From Pseudomonadota bacterium (GTDB taxonomy: Bacteria; Pseudomonadota; Alphaproteobacteria; Sphingomonadales; Sphingomonadaceae): a DNA stretch of 32,956 bases. The stretch is from NCBI GenBank assembly GCA_023423775.1, contig JAFAEZ010000198.1:1-32956 (forward strand). The letters run 5' to 3'. The notes under the pieces are model-generated. The model had not been told where the DNA came from and did no database searches. It was given only the letters and a program-made list of their open reading frames with translations. A program made the translations under genes and the position numbers. Below, one piece after another: positions 16,920 to 25,101 of the stretch. The first letter of the stretch is position 1. Every line of letters starts with the position of its first letter.

Positions 16920-18266
16920 TCACTTGGCCGGAGGCGTGTAAGGGCGAAACGCGCCGCCCGGAACCGCGGAGGCGACCGGGCTTTCATAGCCGTCGGCCGA
17001 GACCGACGACATGCCGAACACCCAATCGTCGATGCGGATGCCTTTCAGCACCTGGCCGGTGGCGCCGGCGGGCACGCGAATGCTCTCCTGCCAGTTGGCC
17101 GCGTCGGTCGGGCGCCAGCGGATCAGATAGGCCGCCGCGCCCGGCACCGGCTTCCAGCTCAAGGTCGTGTCCGGCTTCACCGCCCCTTCGACCGTCGGCT
17201 CGGGCGGCATCGGCGCGCGCGCCAGCGCCGCGAGCGCCGCGACGTTGAACTTGGTCGAGCGCTCGAAATAATCGAAGTCGATGCCCTCGATCACGTCGCC
17301 ATAGGCGATGCCGTTCTCGGTGCGCAGGTCCTGATGCTGGCGGTTGTAATTCTCCAGCGCCTCGGTGATCCGGACGCCCGGGAAGCCCGCATTCAGGAAC
17401 TCGCTATGGTCGCCGCCGCGGCCGAAGCGGTCGTTGCGCCAGACCTGGCGGACGTCGAGGCCGAATGGAAGCGTATCGGCGAAGCCGTCGAGCCAGCGCG
17501 AGAGATTGCGCGAGGGCGAATCATTCTCGCCGCCCAGCCGGCGCACGAGCGCGAGATATTCGGGATTGGCGGCGTCGGCGCGAATGCCCTCGGAAAAGAC
17601 GCGGATGTGGCGGCTGTCGCGGGTGCCGTCCTGCCCTTCGGTGTTGCCGATCATGTCGTTGTTGAGATTGGCGACGACCTGCCAGCCTTGCGCCTTGGCA
17701 TAGGCGGCGAGGATCTTGGCGCCGACCAGGCCCTGCTCCTCGCCGGCCAGCGGCGCATAGACGATCGTCCCGGGCAACTTGTGCTTTGAAAGGACGCGTG
17801 CGGCCTCAATCACCGCGGCGGTGCCGGAGCCGTCGTCATTGGCCCCCGGCGCGTCGGATGCGGCGTTCATCACGTCGGTAACGCGGCTGTCGATATGGCC
17901 GGTGATGATGACCACGCGGTTCGGGTCGGTGGCGCCGCGCTGGATCGCGATCACATTCTGCACGCGGCTCGGACTGGGAATGCGCGGACCGCTCACCGTA
18001 TCGGCGACCGTGACGATCTCGAGGCAGTTTCCGCAAGCCTTCGAATAGCGGCGGAATTCCTGCTCGGTCCATTTCTGCGCCGCGACGATGCCCCGCTTCG
18101 CGTCGGACGGGTCGGACAGGGTATGGCGAGTGCCGAAGCTCACCAGCTTTTCGATATTGGCGCGGAGATTTTCGGCCTTCACCTCGTCTGCGATGGCGAC
18201 CGGCGATACCGGCGCGGCGGCGAGCAGGACAGGGCTGAGGGCGAGCAGCAGGGCGAGCTTTTTCAT
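16920..18266 (-). CDS. Exported M28 family zinc peptidase with C-terminal FnIII-like domain
   Basis: 448 residues. Signal peptide MKKLALLLALSPVLLAAAPV. The M28 fold carries the two-zinc ligand set: His124 (TGHIDSR), Asp144 (GANDDGSGTA, bridging), Glu176/Glu177 (AGEEQG), Asp204 (NNDMIG) and His287 (GGDHSEF). Residues about 355-440 (PPEPTVEGAV... LSWKPVPGAAAYLIRWRPTD) read as a fibronectin type III-like domain, often seen in secreted aminopeptidases of this type. Likely a periplasmic or secreted aminopeptidase. ATG 18266 is clear from the signal peptide. It is divergent from the ABC ATPase with 145 bases between them. Confidence 0.9.
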   Translation of the reverse strand: MKKLALLLALSPVLLAAAPVSPVAIADEVKAENLRANIEKLVSFGTRHTLSDPSDAKRGIVAAQKWTEQEFRRYSKACGNCLEIVTVADTVSGPRIPSPSRVQNVIAIQRGATDPNRVVIITGHIDSRVTDVMNAASDAPGANDDGSGTAAVIEAARVLSKHKLPGTIVYAPLAGEEQGLVGAKILAAYAKAQGWQVVANLNNDMIGNTEGQDGTRDSRHIRVFSEGIRADAANPEYLALVRRLGGENDSPSRNLSRWLDGFADTLPFGLDVRQVWRNDRFGRGGDHSEFLNAGFPGVRITEALENYNRQHQDLRTENGIAYGDVIEGIDFDYFERSTKFNVAALAALARAPMPPEPTVEGAVKPDTTLSWKPVPGAAAYLIRWRPTDAANWQESIRVPAGATGQVLKGIRIDDWVFGMSSVSADGYESPVASAVPGGAFRPYTPPAK

Positions 18267-18375
18267 GCACGTACCGATGCCTTCTTCGACAGGCTCTTGG
18301 CAACAGATGAATAGGATGAGAGGCTGCAGATGTGGGGGAGCTGCTTTACATGACTAATACAGTCTGGCAGGACTG

Positions 18376-18397
18376 CCCCCGAAACGATCACCGGGGG
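18376..18397 (+). promoter_or_regulatory. Hairpin in the leader of the ABC ATPase gene
   Basis: CCCCCG (18376-18381) can pair with CGGGGG (18392-18397), directly before the GGGAAAAG ribosome site of the ATG at 18412. Just upstream, CAGTC and GACTG also form a short inverted repeat at 18359-18374. Either could be an operator or translation control; no function is shown. Confidence 0.3.
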
Positions 18398-18411
18398 GTG
18401 GGAAAAGAATC

Positions 18412-19290
18412 ATGCTCGAGCTTAACGATGTCAGCCATGTCTATGCCAACGGGACGCGCGCCCTCGACCATGTGACGCTGTCGATCCCGCGCGGCATGTA
18501 TGGCCTGCTCGGACCCAATGGGGCCGGCAAGTCGACGCTGATGCGCACCATCGCGACGCTCCAGAGCCCGACCGAAGGCAGCATCCGCTTCGGCGACATC
18601 GACGTGATCGCCGAGCCGGAGCGGCTGCGGCGGACGCTCGGCTATTTGCCCCAGGATTTCGGAGTCTATCCGCGCGTTTCGGCTTACGACATGCTCGACC
18701 ATATGGCAGTGCTGAAGGGCGTCGCCTCGGCGAGCGACCGCAAGGCTACCGTCGAAGGCCTGCTCCACCAGGTCAATCTGTGGTCGGTGCGCAAGAAGGC
18801 GCTGGCCGGCTTTTCGGGCGGCATGCGCCAGCGCTTCGGCATCGCCCAGGCCTTGATCGGCAACCCCGAGCTGATCATCGTCGACGAGCCGACCGCCGGG
18901 CTCGACCCGGAAGAGCGCAACCGCTTTTTGAACCTGCTCGCCGAGATCGGCGAGAATGTGGTCGTGATCCTGTCGACGCACATCGTCGAGGACGTCGCCG
19001 ATCTGTGCCCGCGCATGGCGGTGCTGGCCGGCGGCCGCATTCAGCTCGAAGGCGCGCCGCTGGAACTCATCCAGTCGACCAAGGGCCGGATCTGGATGAA
19101 GGTGATCGATCGCGCCGAGCTCGAGACCTACAAGGGCTCGTACGAAGTGATCTCGACCCGGCTTTTCGCCGGCCGCACCGTCATCCACATCCTCGCCGAC
19201 CAGGACCCGGGCAACGGCTTCGCTGCGACCGAGGGCGGCCTCGAAGACGTCTATTTCTCGACGCTCGCGCAATCGCGCCGCGCGGCCTGA
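18412..19290 (+). CDS. ABC transporter ATP-binding protein
   Basis: 292-residue nucleotide-binding subunit. Walker A GPNGAGKST at 34-42, Q-loop in YLPQDFG near 79-84, signature FSGGMRQ at 134-140, Walker B LIIVDEP with Glu159, and the switch His190 in LSTH. The C-terminal 80 residues hold the small accessory domain usual for ABC-2 export ATPases. The fusion permease/peptidase begins 11 bases after the stop, so this is its partner. The substrate is unknown. Only one ATPase is encoded, so it would act as a homodimer beneath the permease. Confidence 0.93.
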   Translation: MLELNDVSHVYANGTRALDHVTLSIPRGMYGLLGPNGAGKSTLMRTIATLQSPTEGSIRFGDIDVIAEPERLRRTLGYLPQDFGVYPRVSAYDMLDHMAVLKGVASASDRKATVEGLLHQVNLWSVRKKALAGFSGGMRQRFGIAQALIGNPELIIVDEPTAGLDPEERNRFLNLLAEIGENVVVILSTHIVEDVADLCPRMAVLAGGRIQLEGAPLELIQSTKGRIWMKVIDRAELETYKGSYEVISTRLFAGRTVIHILADQDPGNGFAATEGGLEDVYFSTLAQSRRAA

Positions 19291-19301
19291 GGAGCAGGAT
19301 C

Positions 19302-22300
19302 ATGTTCGCGAGGATCGCCGGATTCGAGCTCCGTTATCAGCTCCGCAACCCCGTCTTCTGGGTGACCGCGGGAATCTTCTTCCTGCTCACTTTCGGCGCG
19401 ATGACCATCGACCAGATCCAGATGGGCGACGGCGGCAACGTCCATAAGAACGCGTCCTACGCGACGCTGGAAAAGCATCTGATCCTGTCGCTGTTCTTCA
19501 TGTTCGTGACGACGGCGTTCGTGTCCAACGTGGTCGTGCGCGACGATGATACCGGCTTCGGACCGATCGTCCGGTCGACCCGGATCACCAAGATTGACTA
19601 TCTGATCGGCCGCTTCACGGGCGCCTTCCTCGCGGCAGCCTTGTGCTTCGTCGCGGTGCCGCTGGCGATCTGGTTCGGCTCGCTGATGCCGTGGGTCGAT
19701 CCCGAGACGCTCGGGCCGAACCGCCTCGCCGATTATGCCTACGCTTATTTCCTGCTGGCCCTGCCCAACATCCTGATCACCTCGGCGATCTTCTTCGCGC
19801 TGGCGACGGTGACGCGATCGATGATGACCACCTATGTCGGCGTGGTCGCCTTCCTGGTCGTCTATTTCATCGGCAACATGCTGGTCCGCGACAAGCCAGA
19901 GATCGAGCCGACGGTCGCGCTGGCCGAGCCGTTCGGCGTGCGCGCCATCAGCCTTGCGACCCGCTACTGGACCGCCGCCGAGCGCAACGTGATGCTGCCC
20001 GATTTCAGCGGCCCGCTGCTCGCCAACCGCCTGCTCTGGATCGGCATTTCGATGCTGTTCCTCGCGCTCGCTTATGCCGGCTACCGTTTTGCCGACAAGG
20101 GCATGACCAAGAAGAAGGCGAAGAAGCAGAAGCTGGCCGAGCAGAGCGCCGCCGAGCCGCATGTTGCGCGCACCGCGCCGCTGCCGTCGGCACGCCACGA
20201 CGCCGCTTCGGCCCGTGCCCAGCTTTCGGCGCGCACCCGTCTCGAGATGAAGCAGGTGTTCAAGAGCCCGGCCTTCCTGGTGCTGATCGCGCTCGGCCTG
20301 TTCAACTCGATCACCGCTTTGTGGACCGGCGGCGACCTGTTCGGAACGCCGACCATTCCGGTGACCCGCGCACTGATTCCCCTGCTCCAGGGGACCTTCT
20401 CGATCATCCCGATCATCATCGCGGTCTATTATGCGGGCGAGCTCGTGTGGCGCGAACGCGACCGCAAGATGCACGAGATCATCGACGCGACGCCGCTGCC
20501 GAACTGGGCCTATGTCGTGCCCAAGACGATGGCCGTTTCGCTGGTGCTGCTCGCCTCGCTGGCGATCAGCGTCGTCGCCGCAATCCTGGTCCAGCTGCTC
20601 AAGGGGCACACCGATCTGGAGCTCGGCAAATATTTGCTCTGGTACATCTTGCCGACGGGCTTCGACCTGATCGTGCTCGCCGCGCTCGCGGTGTTCGTGC
20701 AGGCGCTCAGCCCGAACAAATATGCGGGCTGGGGCATCATGGTGCTCTACATCATCCTGACGATCGTCGCGGCGAACCTCGGGCTCGAGCATAACCTCTA
20801 TGTCTACGGACAGTCGCCGCAGGTCGTTTATTCGGACATGAACGGCGCCGGCAGCTTCTGGGAAGGCGCCTGGTGGTTCAGGCTCTACTGGGGCGCCGTC
20901 GCCTTGCTGCTGCTCGTCGCGGCGCACCTCCTGTGGCGGCGCGGCGCCGAGACGAGGCTGAAGCCGCGCCTCCAGAGCGCGCCCGCACGCCTGCGCGGCA
21001 CGCCGGGCCTGCTCGCCGGCGCCGGCCTGGCCGTCGCTCTGCTCACCGGCGGCTGGATCTTCTACAACACCAACATCCTGAACGAATATCGCACCCAGGA
21101 CGACCGCAACCGCTTCTTCGCCGATTACGAGAAGAAGTATCTCGCCTACGAAAAGCTGCCGCAGCCGACCATCTCGGACGTGAAGCTCGACGTCGCCATT
21201 TTCCCCGAGGAACGGCGGGTCGCGGTGAAGGGTCGCTATCTGCTGGCGAACCTCACCAACAAGCCGATCCGCGACGTCCATGTCCGCAACGCCGATCCTG
21301 ACGTCGAGCTGATGACCCTCGATTTCCCCGGCGCCCAGCTCGCCAGCAACGACGAGGAATTCGGCTATCGCATCTACCGTCTCGCCCGGGCGATGGCGCC
21401 GGGCGAGACGCGCACCCTCGCCTTCGAGACGCGGCGTGGCCAGAGCGGTTTCCGCAACTCCGGCGACGACACCAAGGTCGTCGAGAACGGCACCTTCCTC
21501 AACAATATGGAATTCGCGCCGGCCATCGGCATGGACCGCATGGCGCTGCTCCGCGAACGCAGCACCCGGCGCAAATACGATCTGCCGGCGGAACTGCGCC
21601 CGGCCAAGCTCGAGGACCTGTCGGCGACCGCCAAGAGCTATTTCGGCAGCGGCTGGTCCAAGGCGGACATCATCGTCTCCACCGCCGCCGACCAGGTGCC
21701 GATCGCGCCCGGCAAGAAGGTGTCGGACGTCACCCGCGACGGCCGCCGCACCGCGCGCTTCGTGTCGGACGCGCCGATCCTCACCTTCTTCTCGGTCCAG
21801 TCGGCGCGCTATGCCGAGAAGCACCGCCAGCATGCCGGCGTCGACCTGGCGGTCTATTACCATCCCCAGCACCACTGGAACGTCGACCGGATGCTGGGCG
21901 CGCTCCAGTCGTCGCTCGATTATTATCAGGCCAATTTCGGGCCCTATCAGTTCGAGCAGGCGCGGATCCTGGAATTCCCGGCCTACGCCCAGTTCGCGCA
22001 GGCCTTTGCCAACACCATGCCCTATTCGGAATCGATCGGCTTCGTCGCCGACAACAGCGATCCGGAGTCGATCGACTACGTCACCTACGTCACCGCGCAC
22101 GAGCTGGGGCACCAATATTGGGCGCACCAGGTGATCGGCGCCGACATGCAGGGCGGCACGATGCTCTCGGAGACGCTTGCCCAATATTCGGCGCTGATGG
22201 TGATGAAGAAGCTCTATGGCGAGGACAAGATCCGCCGCTTCCTCAAATATGAGCTCGACCGCTATCTGCGCGAGCGCGGCGGCGAGGCGGTCGAGGAGCT

Positions 22301-22886
22301 TCCGCTCGGCCGCGTCGAGAACCAGCCCTACATTCACTACCGCAAGGGCTCGGTGGCGATGTATCTGCTCCAGGAGCGGCTCGGCGAGGATGCGGTGAAC
22401 CGCGCGCTGCGCTCGCTGCTCGATCGCTACAAGTTCAAGGGCGCGCCCTACCCGCGCTCGCTCGACCTCATCGAAGCGCTGCGCAAGGAGGCGAAGACGG
22501 CGGAGGACCAGGCGCTCATCACCGATTTGTTCGAGCGCATCACCCTGTTCGACCTCAAGGCGTCCGAGCCCAAGGCAGTGAAGCGCGCCGACGGTAAATG
22601 GGACGTGACCGTGACCGTCGAGGCGAAGAAATTCTACGCCGACGGCGAGGGCACGGAAACCGAGGCGAAGCTCGCCGACCGCATCCCGATCGGCCTGTTC
22701 ACGGCGGAGCCCGGCCGCGGCGCCTTCGACCGCAAGAACGTGCTGCTGATGGAGCAAAGGCCGGTGCGGAGCGGCAAGCAGACCTTCCGCTTCGTCACCG
22801 ACCGCAAGCCCACCCACGCCGGCGTCGATCCATACAATTTCTATATCGACCGCAATTCGGACGACAATGTCGCGGCCGTGACCTGA
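19302..22886 (+). CDS. ABC-2 permease fused to an M1-type aminopeptidase
   Basis: 1194 residues. Residues 1-590 hold about 13 hydrophobic helices in two permease halves: six (about 18-265), a Lys-rich cytoplasmic linker (KKKAKKQK near 270), then seven, the last being TPGLLAGAGLAVALLTGGW (566-585). An odd helix count with an inside N-terminus places the rest in the periplasm. Residues about 600-1194 are an M1 (gluzincin) domain: HELGH at 933-937 and third ligand Glu957, separated by 19 residues rather than the classic 18; SETLAQYSALM follows, and a Tyr-rich ILEFPAYAQF stretch precedes it. ATG 19302 follows GAGGAGCAGGA. The family is recognised in genome annotation as permease/M1 aminopeptidase, but its substrate is not known to me. 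Frames opposite are shadows. Confidence 0.92.
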   Translation: MFARIAGFELRYQLRNPVFWVTAGIFFLLTFGAMTIDQIQMGDGGNVHKNASYATLEKHLILSLFFMFVTTAFVSNVVVRDDDTGFGPIVRSTRITKIDYLIGRFTGAFLAAALCFVAVPLAIWFGSLMPWVDPETLGPNRLADYAYAYFLLALPNILITSAIFFALATVTRSMMTTYVGVVAFLVVYFIGNMLVRDKPEIEPTVALAEPFGVRAISLATRYWTAAERNVMLPDFSGPLLANRLLWIGISMLFLALAYAGYRFADKGMTKKKAKKQKLAEQSAAEPHVARTAPLPSARHDAASARAQLSARTRLEMKQVFKSPAFLVLIALGLFNSITALWTGGDLFGTPTIPVTRALIPLLQGTFSIIPIIIAVYYAGELVWRERDRKMHEIIDATPLPNWAYVVPKTMAVSLVLLASLAISVVAAILVQLLKGHTDLELGKYLLWYILPTGFDLIVLAALAVFVQALSPNKYAGWGIMVLYIILTIVAANLGLEHNLYVYGQSPQVVYSDMNGAGSFWEGAWWFRLYWGAVALLLLVAAHLLWRRGAETRLKPRLQSAPARLRGTPGLLAGAGLAVALLTGGWIFYNTNILNEYRTQDDRNRFFADYEKKYLAYEKLPQPTISDVKLDVAIFPEERRVAVKGRYLLANLTNKPIRDVHVRNADPDVELMTLDFPGAQLASNDEEFGYRIYRLARAMAPGETRTLAFETRRGQSGFRNSGDDTKVVENGTFLNNMEFAPAIGMDRMALLRERSTRRKYDLPAELRPAKLEDLSATAKSYFGSGWSKADIIVSTAADQVPIAPGKKVSDVTRDGRRTARFVSDAPILTFFSVQSARYAEKHRQHAGVDLAVYYHPQHHWNVDRMLGALQSSLDYYQANFGPYQFEQARILEFPAYAQFAQAFANTMPYSESIGFVADNSDPESIDYVTYVTAHELGHQYWAHQVIGADMQGGTMLSETLAQYSALMVMKKLYGEDKIRRFLKYELDRYLRERGGEAVEELPLGRVENQPYIHYRKGSVAMYLLQERLGEDAVNRALRSLLDRYKFKGAPYPRSLDLIEALRKEAKTAEDQALITDLFERITLFDLKASEPKAVKRADGKWDVTVTVEAKKFYADGEGTETEAKLADRIPIGLFTAEPGRGAFDRKNVLLMEQRPVRSGKQTFRFVTDRKPTHAGVDPYNFYIDRNSDDNVAAVT

Positions 22887-22922
22887 CGGGCGCGGTCTAG
22901 CGGCCGGCCCTGCCCGTCATCC

Positions 22923-22986
22923 CGGCGCAGGCGGGGATCTCGGGACCGGATCGCACCAGGCTTTCCCGAGGCGCCGGCCTGCGCCG
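22923..22986. repeat. Nested palindromic extragenic repeat
   Basis: CGGCGCAGGC (22923-22932) pairs with GCCTGCGCCG (22977-22986), and inside it CTCGGGA (22939-22945) pairs with TCCCGAG (22964-22970). The GTCATCCCGG lead-in is a common alphaproteobacterial repeat start. It fills the gap between two convergent genes and could end transcripts from both sides, though no T-tract is seen. Confidence 0.6.
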
Positions 22987-22995
22987 CGACGACGA

Positions 22996-24021
22996 TCAGG
23001 CCGCTACCACTTCCTGCTCGATCGTTCCGAAGATCGGGTGGCCGTGCTCGTCCTCCATCCAGATGCGGACGGTGTCGCCGGCTTTCAGGAACGGAGTGGC
23101 GGGCGCGCCGTCGAGGATCGTCTCGACCATCCGCAGTTCCGCGAGGCACGAATAGCCGCGGCCGCCGCGCGCGACCGGCTTGCCCGGGCCGCCGTCGGAA
23201 TCGCGGTTCGAGACCGTCCCCGATCCGATGATCGAGCCGGCGCCGATATTCCGAGTCTTGGCGAGGTGCGCGATCAAGGTGCCGAAATCGAAGGTCATGT
23301 CCTCGCCGGCCTCGGCGCGGCCGAACGGCTCGCCGTTCAGGTCGACCTTGAGCGCGCCGAGCAGCTTGCCGCTTTGCCAGCGGTCGCCAAGCTCGTCCGG
23401 CGTGACGAACACCGGCGACAGCGCCGAGGCGGGCTTGGACTGGACGAAGCCGAAGCCCTTGGCGAGCTCGGCCGGGATGAGATTGCGCAGCGAAACGTCG
23501 TTGACCAGCCCGACCAGCCGGACATGGCCGCGCGCTTCCTCTGGTGAGACGCCGCGCGGCACGTCGCCGGTTACGACCACCACCTCGGCTTCGAGGTCGC
23601 AGCCCCAGGCCTCGTCGGCCAGCGGGATCGGATCCCGGGCGCCGAGGAATTCGTCCGACCCGCCCTGGTACATCAAGGGATCGGTCCAGAAGCTCTCGGG
23701 AAGCTCGGCGCCGCGCGCTTTGCGGACCAGCTCGACGTGATTCACATAGGCCGAGCCGTCGGCCCACTGATAGGCGCGCGGCAAGGGGGCGGCGGCATCG
23801 CGCTCGTGGAAGCGCATCATCGGGATCGCCTCATGGGCGAGATCGGTGGCGAGAAGCTCGAGCTGCGGCGCGACCTGCTCCCAATCGTCCAGCGCAGCCT
23901 GGAGGGTCGGCGCGATGTGGGTCGCATCGGCGCACCAGGCGAGGTCGTGGCTCACCACCACGAGGCGCCCATCCCTGTTGGACTTGTCGTCGCGGCCGGA
24001 CTTCAGCGATGCGAGTTTCAT
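22996..24021 (-). CDS. Fumarylacetoacetate hydrolase family protein
   Basis: 341 residues of the FAH fold. Metal ligands appear as Glu144 and Glu146 in CDLEAEVVVVTGD and Asp175 in GLVNDVSLRN. Other signature parts are GKGFGFVQSKPASALSPVF-like (near 188-207, with the conserved Lys), GSGTVSNRD near 265-273 and FLKAGDTVRIWMED near the C-terminus. Length and motifs suit the bacterial fumarylacetoacetase-like group that ends tyrosine or homogentisate breakdown, cleaving a carbon-carbon bond of a beta-diketo acid. No homogentisate dioxygenase or maleylacetoacetate isomerase lies in the window, so the substrate is unproven. ATG 24021 follows GGGAGAAG, a strong ribosome site. Confidence 0.85.
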   Translation of the reverse strand: MKLASLKSGRDDKSNRDGRLVVVSHDLAWCADATHIAPTLQAALDDWEQVAPQLELLATDLAHEAIPMMRFHERDAAAPLPRAYQWADGSAYVNHVELVRKARGAELPESFWTDPLMYQGGSDEFLGARDPIPLADEAWGCDLEAEVVVVTGDVPRGVSPEEARGHVRLVGLVNDVSLRNLIPAELAKGFGFVQSKPASALSPVFVTPDELGDRWQSGKLLGALKVDLNGEPFGRAEAGEDMTFDFGTLIAHLAKTRNIGAGSIIGSGTVSNRDSDGGPGKPVARGGRGYSCLAELRMVETILDGAPATPFLKAGDTVRIWMEDEHGHPIFGTIEQEVVAA

Positions 24022-24035
24022 TCACTTCTCCCGTC

Positions 24036-24107
24036 GCCCCGGACCTGCCCCGGGGTCTGTGCACATGCCCCCTCTTCCGTGTTCATCGATGCCGGATCAA
24101 GCCCGGC
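24036..24107. repeat. Two palindromic extragenic elements
   Basis: GCCCCGG (24036-24042) faces CCGGGG (24050-24055), and GCCGG (24091-24095) faces CCGGC (24103-24107). The first is related to the element at 16894-16914. They occupy the 93-base gap between the LysR stop and the FAH-family start. Confidence 0.5.
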
Positions 24108-24114
24108 TCGTCGA

Positions 24115-24999
24115 TTAGGCACCCAGGAGCCGGGACTGGCGCGCGCCGGCAAGCTCGGTGAGCCAGGCGACGAACGCCTCGACGCGGGGCAACTGACGGG
24201 TGTCGGCGTGGGTGACGAGCCAGAAGGAGCGCGTCACCGCGATGTCGTCGAGCACGCGCACCAGCTCGGAGTCGGCGTCGCCGATGAAGCAGGGCAGCAC
24301 GGCGATGCCGGCGCCCGAGGCGACGAGGCGATATTGGGCGTTGATGCTGGTGCTGCGGATGCGAGGCTCCAGAGCGGGAGCGATCTCGGTGAGATAGCGG
24401 AGCTCCGGAGCGTAGAGCAGGTCGGGGACGTAGCCGATGAGAGCATGGCCGCGCAGCGACTCCACAGCGCCGACCGGCCCATGCGCATCGAGATAGGAGC
24501 GGGCGGCATAGAGGCGCAGCCGGTAATCGGTGAGCTTGCGCGTGAAGAGCGGCCCTTTGCGCGGGCGGGCGAGCAGGATCGCGACGTCGGCCTCGCGCCG
24601 CGACGGATTGAGGAAGCCGCTGCTGGCGACGAGATCGATGCGGAGCCGGGGATGGGCGGCGGCGAAGCCGGAGAGATGGTGAGCGACGAACCAGGTGCCG
24701 AACCCTTCGGAGACGCTAACCCGGATCGAGCCGGCGAGATCCTGCCCCGCCTCGGGCCCTGCCTCGATCGCGCGCATCTCGCGTTCCACGGCCTCCGCCT
24801 TGACCAGCAACTGCTCGCCGGCCTCGGTCAGCGCCTGGCCCTCCTGGGTCTGCTCGAACAGGCTTTGCCCGAGCGCCTTTTCGAGCCGCCGCAATCGCCG
24901 TCCGACCGTGGTGGCGTCCACACCCAGACCGGGGGCGGCACGACTGAGCTGGCCGGCGCGCGCGACAGCGAGGAAATGGCGCAGGTCGTCCCATTGCAT
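24115..24999 (-). CDS. LysR family transcriptional regulator
   Basis: 294 residues. Residues 1-60 are the winged helix-turn-helix, DLRHFLAVARAGQLSRAAPGL, then VGRRLRRLEKALGQSLFEQT; residues about 90-290 are the periplasmic-binding-protein-like effector domain. It is divergent from mmsA with 102 bases between starts and a palindrome in that gap, the normal arrangement for a LysR protein controlling its neighbour, so it probably regulates the valine catabolic genes. The best-known mmsAB regulator (Pseudomonas MmsR) is of the AraC family, so this would be a different control. The role is inferred from position. ATG 24999 is preceded by AGGCGG. Confidence 0.9.
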   Translation of the reverse strand: MQWDDLRHFLAVARAGQLSRAAPGLGVDATTVGRRLRRLEKALGQSLFEQTQEGQALTEAGEQLLVKAEAVEREMRAIEAGPEAGQDLAGSIRVSVSEGFGTWFVAHHLSGFAAAHPRLRIDLVASSGFLNPSRREADVAILLARPRKGPLFTRKLTDYRLRLYAARSYLDAHGPVGAVESLRGHALIGYVPDLLYAPELRYLTEIAPALEPRIRSTSINAQYRLVASGAGIAVLPCFIGDADSELVRVLDDIAVTRSFWLVTHADTRQLPRVEAFVAWLTELAGARQSRLLGA

Positions 25000-25012
25000 C
25001 CGCCTGCATTAT

Positions 25013-25029
25013 TGCAGTCGCGAGCTGCA
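25013..25029. promoter_or_regulatory. Palindrome, possible LysR binding site
   Basis: TGCAG (25013-25017) and CTGCA (25025-25029) are an inverted repeat with a seven-base spacer, placed 14 bases before the LysR start and 73 before mmsA. The size and position suit a LysR recognition site that represses its own gene and activates mmsA. Confidence 0.4.
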
Positions 25030-25101
25030 TGTCTATCGCTTGCCTTGCACCGATGGTGAGGCTCATAGCAGCCGCACTTGGAGAGACAGGACAGGACGAC
25101 C

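Noticed and set aside
18780..19301. 174-codon extension of the fusion permease
   Set aside because: It is a shifted frame inside the ABC ATPase gene; the ATG at 19302 has a strong ribosome site and begins the first permease helix.
19251..22817. 1188-codon open frame on the minus strand opposite the permease/peptidase gene
   Set aside because: It is the mirror frame of a long GC-rich gene; its protein is Arg/His/Asp/Gln-rich with no motif, while the plus strand has clear membrane helices and a zinc site.
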